DNA of 64,000 nucleotides from an uncultured Treponema sp. GTDB taxonomy: Bacteria; Spirochaetota; Spirochaetia; Treponematales; Treponemataceae. The notes under the pieces are model-generated. The model worked only from the letters and a program-made list of their open reading frames with translations. It ran no database searches and was not told where the DNA came from. The position numbers were made by a program, and so were the translations under genes. Below are positions 57,536 through 64,000 of this stretch, piece by piece (the stretch's first letter is position 1; each line of letters opens with the position of its first letter). Location of the stretch: assembly GCA_900319625.1 (NCBI GenBank), contig ONPD01000009.1:1-64000 (forward strand), in the 5' to 3' direction.

Positions 57536-58552
57536 ATGAGTAAAATTTACAATTCAATTACAGAATTAGTTGGACATACACCAATTGTTGAATTTAAAAG
57601 ACTTGAAAAGGCACTTGGTCTTAAAGGACGCATTGCAGGAAAGCTTGAATACTTTAACCCTGCAGGAAGCCACAAGGACAGGGCTGCCCTGGAAATTATT
57701 GAGCGTGCCGAGGAGAGAGGCGATATCAACCCGGAAAAAACTACACTTGTTGAATTTACTTCCGGCAATATGGGAATTGGTATTGCGGCAGTTGCAGCAG
57801 CAAAAGGCTATAAGTTTAAGGTTGGAATCCAGAACGGTGTTTCTATTGAACGCAAAAAGCTTCTGGAAGCTTACGGCTCTGAGCTTGTAAATCCGCCGGA
57901 AGATTTGATTAAGGGCGTTTTTGAAAAAGGAATTGCAGCCTTTAATGACGTATACCAGTGGATGCTTGATACTACTCCAGACAGCTGGACTACACGTCAG
58001 CTTTCAAATCCTGATAACCCTGGCGCCCATTACCGCCACACTGGTCCTGAAATCTGGGAAGACACAGACGGTAAGGTTGATATTTTTGTAGGTGGTGTTG
58101 GAACTGGCGGTAGCACTCACGGTGTAAGCAAATTCTTAAAAGAGAAAAATCCTTCCATTAAAACAGTAATCGCACAGCCTGATAAAGCTGATGTTGAGCA
58201 CCCGGTAGTTCAGGGCGTTGAAGACGGCGGTTTCCACGGAATCCACGCTGTTCACGACGAAAACGGGCTTAACCCGATGGCTCCTACAAACTTCAACGAC
58301 AAGGTTGTAGACGAATACGAAACTGTAACTTATGCAGACACTTTAAAGGCTATTCACCTGCTTGCCCGCTACGAAGGAATCTTTGTCGGTGCTTCAAGCG
58401 GTGCTTCACTTGCAATCGCAATCAAACAGGCTCTTCATGATGAAAACAAGGGCAAGTTGATTGTACCTCTTTTACCGGACAACGGTGAAAGATACTTGAG
58501 TGAAGATTTACAGCGTGTACGCCAGGATGTAGAGGCTAAAGCGTCTTTTTAG
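57536..58552 (+). CDS. Divergent CysK/CBS-like PLP enzyme within the nitrogenase-like operon
   Basis: 338 residues from the ATG at 57536 (AAGGAG upstream). PLP fold type II with the lysine K47 in NPAGSHKDR, the GTGGSTHG phosphate loop and SSGASLAIA near the C-terminus. It differs from ordinary cysteine synthase where the substrate binds: the usual TSGNTG loop reads TSGNMG (75-80), and an extra segment containing AFNDVYQWMLDTTPDSWTT lies near 140-160. It also has histidine instead of valine before the PLP lysine. I infer a changed amino-acid or sulfur substrate. It is flanked on both sides by structured GC-rich gaps and lies between nifH and the nifD-like gene, an unusual place for an amino-acid synthase. 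A cystathionine beta-synthase-like role is possible. Confidence 0.82.
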   Translation: MSKIYNSITELVGHTPIVEFKRLEKALGLKGRIAGKLEYFNPAGSHKDRAALEIIERAEERGDINPEKTTLVEFTSGNMGIGIAAVAAAKGYKFKVGIQNGVSIERKKLLEAYGSELVNPPEDLIKGVFEKGIAAFNDVYQWMLDTTPDSWTTRQLSNPDNPGAHYRHTGPEIWEDTDGKVDIFVGGVGTGGSTHGVSKFLKEKNPSIKTVIAQPDKADVEHPVVQGVEDGGFHGIHAVHDENGLNPMAPTNFNDKVVDEYETVTYADTLKAIHLLARYEGIFVGASSGASLAIAIKQALHDENKGKLIVPLLPDNGERYLSEDLQRVRQDVEAKASF

Positions 58553-58702
58553 TCAACTTTTGCAATGCAAAAGTTGATGCTTCGGTGAACGAAACCAAGA
58601 AGCTGTAGGCTACATTACGACCGAAGCGGGGTCTTAGGGGTGCAACCCCTAGGCGAAGGGGTGGCGAGCAACAAAGTGCGAGCCAGGGGAAGGCTTTCCC
58701 CT
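58553..58702 (+). repeat. Structured multi-hairpin intergenic region before nifD-like gene
   Basis: Four perfect dyads: TCAACTTTTGCA with its complement (58553-58577, one-base centre), GCTTCGGT/ACCGAAGC enclosing 33 nt (58579-58627), TAGGGGT/ACCCCTA (58635-58651) and AGGGGAA/TTCCCCT (58685-58702). A translatable frame on the minus strand crosses it, but its residues are compositionally odd and I reject it as a gene. It resembles a mobile repeat family more than a riboswitch. Confidence 0.65.
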
Positions 58703-58725
58703 TCCCTAATTTATAGGAGCAGCAT

Positions 58726-60195
58726 ATGGCAATTAATACAAACTCATCCAATGTAGCAACACGTGAAAACCGAATCGGGTCGATTACGGGCTACGTTGGA
58801 AACTTAAAAGATCTGGCAGAAAAATCTGAATGCGGAAGCCTCAAGGGCTGTTCACGCTGCTTTTCTCAGTCCAGCACATGTCTTTCATCCTGCGGACTCA
58901 GCCAGCTGGCAGCAATCCGTGACGTAGCGGTAATTCACCACGGGCCGGCGGGCTGTTCAGTTGCAACTGCGGGAAACTACTATCTGGACAAGGTAATGGC
59001 AAAAAAACGCGGCGTTACAACCAGCACAGTTTACGTCGGAACAGATATGAACGAGCAGGACACAATTTTCGGTTCCACTCAGGCTCTGGCAAAAATTATC
59101 CGCGAAGTAAACCGCCGCTATTCACCAAAGGCGATTTTTGTTTCGTCTTCCTGCGCCACAGGAATTATCGGTGAGGATATCGACAGCGTTGTAGAAGAAG
59201 TAAAAGACGAAATTAACGTTCCGGTTGTAGCAGTTCACTGCGAAGGTTTTAAATCCCGCATCTGGGCGACAGGCTTTGATATTGCGGACCACGCGGTTTT
59301 AAGCTCAATCGTTCAGCCGCCACGGGAGGGCATTAAATCAAATAAAATCAACTTTAAAAACTTCTACGAAAGTGCCCGTCTGGAAATCATCGAGATTTTT
59401 AAAAACTTCGACCTGGAGCCAACTTTCCTTTACTGTAACTCCACTGTGGAAGAGCTTTCCCACATTTCGGAAGCCCTTGCCACAACCTGTATCTGCGGAA
59501 CCCTTGGAAATTACCTTGGAAACGGGCTTGAAGAAAAATACGGCGTTCCATACGTGCGCTCAATCAACCAGTGCGGTATTGTGGGGTTTGAAACCTGGCT
59601 GCGCGAAATTGGCCGGGTAACAGGCAGAAGCGAAAAAATTGAAAAATACATTGAAGAGCAGCGGGCTATCTATATTCCTCAGATTGAAGAAATCAAAAAG
59701 GAACTTAAGGGCTTACGTGCGGTAATCGGAATGGGGCCCGGCTATACTTTTGAAGTTAGCCGTGTTTTGAATGAACTTGGTATTGAAGTTGTGTGGGCAC
59801 TGGCATGGCACTACGACAAAAAATACGAAAACGGCGACCTTCCTCCTAGCATGAAATATCTTCTGGAAAATAACATCAACTTTGAAGCCAGCGTTTCTGA
59901 CCAGCAGAACTACGAAGTTATGAATATTCTTCACAAGTACAAGCCGGATTTGTATTTGTCGCGCCATCCGGGTTCCACAGTATGGGCTATTAAAAACGGA
60001 ACAAGCGCTGTTTACGTTGCCGACGAATACATGATTTTCGGCTACAAGCACACATTAGAGTTTGCAAAGTCAATTCTGGATTCAATCCGCAACCGCAGCT
60101 TTGAACAGAATCTTGCAAAACGCGTAAAGCTTCCATACACCGACTGGTGGTATAAACAGAACGTAGATAAATTCTTTGATCAGGCAAATAAATAG
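58726..60195 (+). CDS. NifD-like nitrogenase alpha-subunit homologue
   Basis: 489 residues. The three P-cluster-type cysteines are conserved: C52 (STCLSS), C77 (HHGPAGC) and C143 (SSSCATGIIG), and the 66-residue C77-C143 spacing equals that of Azotobacter NifD (C88-C154). C257 in TTCICGTLGNYL aligns with the FeMo-co-binding Cys of NifD, but the region that should hold the FeMo-co histidine has no matching His. Upstream of C52 is an extra cluster, C36, C42 and C45 (KGCSRC), shared with the paralogue at the right edge. It pairs with the next gene to form the catalytic core. The expected activity is reduction of a C-S or similar bond rather than N2; this is inferred from the operon. Confidence 0.87.
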   Translation: MAINTNSSNVATRENRIGSITGYVGNLKDLAEKSECGSLKGCSRCFSQSSTCLSSCGLSQLAAIRDVAVIHHGPAGCSVATAGNYYLDKVMAKKRGVTTSTVYVGTDMNEQDTIFGSTQALAKIIREVNRRYSPKAIFVSSSCATGIIGEDIDSVVEEVKDEINVPVVAVHCEGFKSRIWATGFDIADHAVLSSIVQPPREGIKSNKINFKNFYESARLEIIEIFKNFDLEPTFLYCNSTVEELSHISEALATTCICGTLGNYLGNGLEEKYGVPYVRSINQCGIVGFETWLREIGRVTGRSEKIEKYIEEQRAIYIPQIEEIKKELKGLRAVIGMGPGYTFEVSRVLNELGIEVVWALAWHYDKKYENGDLPPSMKYLLENNINFEASVSDQQNYEVMNILHKYKPDLYLSRHPGSTVWAIKNGTSAVYVADEYMIFGYKHTLEFAKSILDSIRNRSFEQNLAKRVKLPYTDWWYKQNVDKFFDQANK

Positions 60196-60203
60196 AGGTT
60201 CCT

Positions 60204-61523
60204 ATGGCAAAATTACTTGATAAACAGCGATATAAATGTGCGCTTGCTTCTATGCAGACAGTTCAGGCGATTACACGCGCAATTCCGGTTCTTCATTCGG
60301 GTCCGGGATGTGCTCAGAAACTTTCAGACGGAACAGGAAGCTCGGGATATTTTTCTCCTAACATCTTCCCTTGTACAAGTATCAACGAAAAGGACGTAGT
60401 CTTTGGCGGTACCAAAAAGCTTAAGAGCACAATCGAAAACGCCCTCAAGGTTATTGATGCAGATTTGTACGTGGTTCTTACAGGCTGTATTCCTGAAATC
60501 GTTGGTGATGACTCGGGCGAAATCGTAAGTCAGTTTGAAGAGGCAGAAAAACCTGTAGTTTACGCAAATACTGCGGGCTTCAAGGGCAACAACTACAGGG
60601 GGCACGAGCAGGTTGTAGATGCAATCATCGATCAGTATCTTCCAAAAGTTGAAGGCGTGGCCGGCAAAGACACTCCAAAAATCAAAGGTCTTGTAAACAT
60701 CTGGGCAGACGTTCCTTATCAGGATCTTTTCTGGCTGGGAAACCTGCGCGAGCTGGAAAATCTTGTGCGCGAGCTTGGGCTTACACCGAACACAATCTTT
60801 GGCTACGACCGCGGAATCAAAAACATCGACCTGGTTCCAAAGGCAGAGTTCAACCTTTTGATTTCTCCCTGGGTCGGCCTTAAAAACGTAAAAAAGCTTG
60901 AAAGCAAATTCGGAACACCTTATCTGCACTACCCGGTTCTTCCAATCGGTGCAACAGAAACAAGCAAGTTCCTGCGTGCAGTCGCTGAGTTTACAAAAGT
61001 GCCTTCAGAAAAGGTTGAAAGCATAATCACTGAGCACGAGAAGTATTTTTACTACATCATTGAACGCTATGCAGACCTCTTCCTTGAAAACCGCGTAATC
61101 AACAAGCAGTTCTCTGTTGTAGCAGACGCTCACTATGCCCTTGCCGCAACAAAGTTCCTTGTAAACGACCTTGGACTTTTCCCTGCAAAGCAGTTTGTAA
61201 CCGACGATACTCCAAAAGAGCACCAGGAAGCAATCCGTGCAGAGTTCAAAAAACTCAATTACGGCCTTGAAGCAGAGGTCGACTTCAACACCGACAGCTA
61301 TCTGATTCACGAAGAAATCAAAAAGCACGATTACCACGGTTATCCTCTGGTTCTTGGAAGCTACTTCGACAAGGAAATCACCGGCGAACTCAAGGGAAAC
61401 TTTTTGAACATCGCCTGGCCTTTCCAGGATCGCGTCGTAATGGATACTTCTTACGTGGGCTACCGCGGCGGCATCAAGCTGATAGAAGACATCTATTCGG
61501 TTGCTGTGCAGCGTTTCAACTAA
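60204..61523 (+). CDS. NifK-like nitrogenase beta-subunit homologue
   Basis: 439 residues, 8 nt after the nifD-like stop with AGAGG upstream. The P-cluster-type cysteines are C12 (RYKCALAS), C36 (HSGPGCAQ) and C95 (LTGCIPEIVGDD), with spacing 24 and 59, close to NifK (25 and 58). It lacks the roughly 60-residue N-terminal extension of many NifK proteins, so it begins almost at the first ligand. The middle has GTPYLHYPVLPIGATETSKF, as in the NifK/VnfK group. It would form the alpha2-beta2 core with the NifD-like protein and take electrons from NifH. Confidence 0.87.
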   Translation: MAKLLDKQRYKCALASMQTVQAITRAIPVLHSGPGCAQKLSDGTGSSGYFSPNIFPCTSINEKDVVFGGTKKLKSTIENALKVIDADLYVVLTGCIPEIVGDDSGEIVSQFEEAEKPVVYANTAGFKGNNYRGHEQVVDAIIDQYLPKVEGVAGKDTPKIKGLVNIWADVPYQDLFWLGNLRELENLVRELGLTPNTIFGYDRGIKNIDLVPKAEFNLLISPWVGLKNVKKLESKFGTPYLHYPVLPIGATETSKFLRAVAEFTKVPSEKVESIITEHEKYFYYIIERYADLFLENRVINKQFSVVADAHYALAATKFLVNDLGLFPAKQFVTDDTPKEHQEAIRAEFKKLNYGLEAEVDFNTDSYLIHEEIKKHDYHGYPLVLGSYFDKEITGELKGNFLNIAWPFQDRVVMDTSYVGYRGGIKLIEDIYSVAVQRFN

Positions 61524-61545
61524 CGCATAATAGAAAATCCGTTAA

Positions 61546-61573
61546 AAACGACAGTCCGTCGTGACTGTCGTTT
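61546..61573 (+). terminator. Hairpin after nifK-like gene
   Basis: Perfect 11-bp stem AAACGACAGTC/GACTGTCGTTT around a 6-nt loop, 22 nt after the stop; an outer AAATCC/GGATTT pair can extend it. No long T run follows, so it may be a weak terminator or an mRNA 3' stabiliser before the LysR gene. Confidence 0.55.
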
Positions 61574-61630
61574 AGGATTTACCTGCAAACCGCGTTCGCG
61601 AGATTTATCGAGCGCATTCTTCTATTAAAT

Positions 61631-62551
61631 ATGACAATTCAGCAGATTCGCTATTGTTTGGGAGTCGCAGACTGCGGCTCCTTTAACAAGGCATCCGAAA
61701 AACTTTTTATTTCTCAGCCCTCCCTTACAAGCAGCGTTCATGACCTGGAAGCAGAACTTGGTTTTGCAATTTTCAGACGAACCTCGCGGGGAACAAGTCT
61801 GACCGAAAAAGGAGGCGAATTTCTTTCGGATGCCAAAGCTCTTTTTCAGAACTATGAAAACCTTGTAAAAAAATACACAAGCGCTGTAAAGAAAAGCTTT
61901 TCAGTATCTGCTCTTTATTACGAATTTGCCCGGATTGCCTTTATAGAAGTAGTAAATAAATTCACCCGCAGTCAGTACGATTTTTCCTTCCGCGAAATGC
62001 GGGCTCTGAGCGTAATAGACGACGTTGCCACAGGAAAAAGCGACATTGGAATCCTTTACCTGAGTGACAAAAACCGGGAAGAAATTACAAGGGCTCTGGC
62101 ACAAAACAACCTGACTTTTACTCACCTTACAGAATGCAGCGCCTTTGTTTACATCCACAAAAATCATCCTCTTTCCAGGAATGAATGGATTTCTCTGGAA
62201 GACCTGCTTCCCTATCACTTTGTTACCTTTGATACTGACGACGTAAAATCCTTTTTCTCAGATGATATAATCAAAAACTATAACCTGGACCAGCCCATTA
62301 CCGTTGCCGACCGCGCCACAGAATTAAACCTCTTAAAAAACTTAAACGGCTTCACCTTCCTTTCAGGCGTTCTTTCCGACGAAACCCGCAACGAAGAAAC
62401 CGAAGATTTTGTAACCATTCCCCTCAAAAACCCGGATGACGCCCTTTCCCACAGCTTCAGCCTTGGTTACATAACAAAAAAAGACGTTAAAATGGATAAA
62501 ACTGCCCTTCACTATATTTCGGTAATTAAAAAGATTTTGAAGCTTTCTTAA
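61631..62551 (+). CDS. LysR-type transcriptional regulator
   Basis: 306 residues. The N-terminal winged helix-turn-helix (about 1-60; SQPSLTSSVHDLEAELGF) is typical of LysR proteins, followed by a periplasmic-binding-protein-like effector domain (about 90-300). It lies 107 nt after the nifK-like gene and converges on the second nifD-like gene. The operators at metY and nifH both fit T-N11-A, so it is the best candidate to bind them. In the Mar system of Rhodospirillum rubrum a LysR-type regulator (SalR) controls sulfur salvage, which supports the analogy. No promoter of its own is obvious; a weak SD precedes the ATG. Confidence 0.87.
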   Translation: MTIQQIRYCLGVADCGSFNKASEKLFISQPSLTSSVHDLEAELGFAIFRRTSRGTSLTEKGGEFLSDAKALFQNYENLVKKYTSAVKKSFSVSALYYEFARIAFIEVVNKFTRSQYDFSFREMRALSVIDDVATGKSDIGILYLSDKNREEITRALAQNNLTFTHLTECSAFVYIHKNHPLSRNEWISLEDLLPYHFVTFDTDDVKSFFSDDIIKNYNLDQPITVADRATELNLLKNLNGFTFLSGVLSDETRNEETEDFVTIPLKNPDDALSHSFSLGYITKKDVKMDKTALHYISVIKKILKLS

Positions 62552-62580
62552 TTGCAATAGTAAAAGACAGTTTTGTAATT

Positions 62581-63999
62581 TTATGAATAGAACTTGTTTG
62601 AAGGCTGTTCAAGCCACCAGGCAGTATATGGAATTGAAGAGTGAGCCTTCAGACCTTCCGTAAAGCTTCTGTTATTAAAGAGATCTGCAATATTTCTTGC
62701 AAAATTATAAAGACCTTCATAACCAAACATCTGATATTCATCAGTGAGCTGAACAACTGGGATTCCAAGTTTTGTTACAAAAGGACGGGTTCCCGGGTGG
62801 CGTACAATATAAAGATCAGGCTTTTCTTTATTGATGATATTCAAAAGCTCGTGATTCTGTAAATCAATAATCGAAAGCTTCAAATCGGGATGAGTATTTT
62901 CTATATGAGTCAGGGTATCAGGAATTTTCTGATCGTCATATTTTGAATCATGATGCCAGGAAAGGGCTGCCTTTACACTAATTCCAAGTTCATCAAGAAC
63001 ACGGACAACCTCGTATGTAAAGCCTGGGCCTGCAGCAATTACAGCAGTTTTTCCAACAAACTGCTTTTTTAATTCCTCAATTTTTGAAAGATATTTTTCA
63101 CGTTCTTCACGAATAATTTCTTCAGCAATTTCTTCCTTATGAAGAATTCTTGCAATATCCCGAAGCCAGGTGTCAAATCCTTCAATTCCATTACCGTTGA
63201 TTGTTCTGACATATGGAACCCCGTACAACTCCTCCAGAGCATTTCCAAGATAAGGACTCAAGGCACCGCAGGAACTTACAGTTGCAAGACTTTCGCTCAT
63301 ATGAGAAAGCTCTTCTATTGTGGAATTTGCATAAACAAAAAGAGGTTCAGCATCAAAACGCTTGAATATTCTTGTTACAAAGGGTCTGACCGCTTCTTCG
63401 AAATTCTTAAAAATAATGGTATTTCGTTTCTGTTTAGGCGGTTTTACAATGTATTTCAGGACTATATAATCTGCAATATCAAAACCGGTTGCCCAAACCT
63501 TACTTTTGATTCCTTCACAGTGAACAGGAATAACAGGTATTGGCAGTTTTTTATCAAATTCTTCAGCGACAGCATCAATATCTTCACCAATTATTCCGGT
63601 AACGCAGCCGGTACAAATCAAAATTGCATCAGAAGGATAACGGTCATAAGCTTCCTGGACCGTCTGCCTTAATTTATTAGCGGCACCAAAAACTGTATCG
63701 CTTTCATTAAGGTTTGTGCAGACATATTTTGTATTCCATGTTCTTCCGGTTTTTGCAGAAATTCCAGAATACAAGGCTGTCCATCTTGGAATAAAGGCTC
63801 CGCAGCCTATTGGTGTGTGATATACAACAGTAAGATTCCGGATACAACTGAGCTGATCCATTACCATAATTGAAAGACATGTATTGTTCTGACTGAAGCA
63901 GCGTTCACAGCTCTTAACTTTACAATTCCTTGTATCACTTATTAAAGATTTTATTGTACCGTTATATGAAACTACAGAATTTAATCTGCTTTCCCGCAT
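62581..63999 (-). CDS. Second NifD-like protein, edge of window
   Basis: At least 472 residues; the frame reaches the window edge, so the true start may lie beyond. The cysteine pattern matches the first NifD-like protein: C26, C31, C34 (CERCFSQ), C41, C66 (HTPIGCG) and C132 (CTGCVTGIIG), again with a 66-residue C66-C132 gap. C244 (VSSCGALSPYL) is at the cofactor position, and no FeMo-co histidine is seen. It is plainly a paralogue over its whole length, with many substitutions. It converges on the LysR gene. A nifK-like or nifH-like partner may lie outside the window to the right. It may be an alternative catalytic subunit or an assembly (NifE-like) protein. Confidence 0.83.
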   Translation of the reverse strand: MRESRLNSVVSYNGTIKSLISDTRNCKVKSCERCFSQNNTCLSIMVMDQLSCIRNLTVVYHTPIGCGAFIPRWTALYSGISAKTGRTWNTKYVCTNLNESDTVFGAANKLRQTVQEAYDRYPSDAILICTGCVTGIIGEDIDAVAEEFDKKLPIPVIPVHCEGIKSKVWATGFDIADYIVLKYIVKPPKQKRNTIIFKNFEEAVRPFVTRIFKRFDAEPLFVYANSTIEELSHMSESLATVSSCGALSPYLGNALEELYGVPYVRTINGNGIEGFDTWLRDIARILHKEEIAEEIIREEREKYLSKIEELKKQFVGKTAVIAAGPGFTYEVVRVLDELGISVKAALSWHHDSKYDDQKIPDTLTHIENTHPDLKLSIIDLQNHELLNIINKEKPDLYIVRHPGTRPFVTKLGIPVVQLTDEYQMFGYEGLYNFARNIADLFNNRSFTEGLKAHSSIPYTAWWLEQPSNKFYS

Positions 64000-64000
64000 T

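Noticed and set aside
58536..58751. 71-codon minus-strand frame across the structured gap before the nifD-like gene
   Set aside because: It lies wholly within a hairpin-rich repeat, overlaps both flanking genes and has composition unlike a protein of this genome.

Overview
The window looks like chromosomal DNA of a spirochaete, most likely an anaerobic gut or rumen Treponema. This is inferred from the protein repertoire: BspA-type leucine-rich-repeat lipoproteins, a giant Ig-repeat lipoprotein, several outer-membrane barrels, a periplasmic-sensor adenylate cyclase, a Maf-type motility-associated glycosyltransferase, a TRAP transporter and Rpn-family nuclease paralogues. I had no database access, so the genus is a judgement.

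Layout. 0-7 kb (mostly minus strand): RNB-domain exoribonuclease, outer-membrane barrel, sugar-ABC ATPase, tRNA-Leu(GAG) and EF-G. 7-17.4 kb (plus): a tightly packed operon of class III adenylate cyclase, FecR-domain protein with Fn3-like repeats, OM barrel and 1346-aa BspA-like lipoprotein. 17.4-24.2 kb is accessory-looking: three Rpn/PD-(D/E)XK genes sharing an upstream element, a TRAP transporter whose permease and binding protein are fused in one polypeptide, direct repeats around one rpn gene, and a 550-bp non-coding stretch packed with hairpins, nested palindromes and a 22-bp tandem array. 24.2-37.5 kb is a single 4444-codon lipoprotein gene. 37.7-44.8 kb carries cell-envelope genes: a propeller plus degenerate polysaccharide deacetylase, a zinc-ribbon protein, a LysM-M23 peptidase, and divergently a penicillin-binding protein and a Maf protein. 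44.9-51.8 kb (minus) holds a CoA-transferase, an acyltransferase-like protein, a MATE exporter, a PreA-like dehydrogenase and an OM protein that may be translated from a leaderless mRNA.

52-64 kb is the most interesting part: a sulfur-linked nitrogenase-like cluster. The first unit is O-acetylhomoserine sulfhydrylase, cysteine synthase, NifB-like radical SAM enzyme, NifX-like cofactor carrier and TcdA-like E1 enzyme. The second unit is NifH, an unusual CysK-like enzyme, NifD-like and NifK-like, followed by a LysR regulator. A second NifD-like gene lies convergently at the right edge. Both units begin with a TTGACw-17-TATAww promoter carrying two copies of the same 19-bp dyad, one over the -35 and one just past the start, so they look like one regulon. 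The absence of nifE/nifN/nifV and the company of MetY and CysK point to a methylthio-alkane-reductase-like (Mar-type) system that would release methanethiol for methionine synthesis, rather than to N2 fixation. This is inference from gene content and conserved cysteines, not demonstrated.
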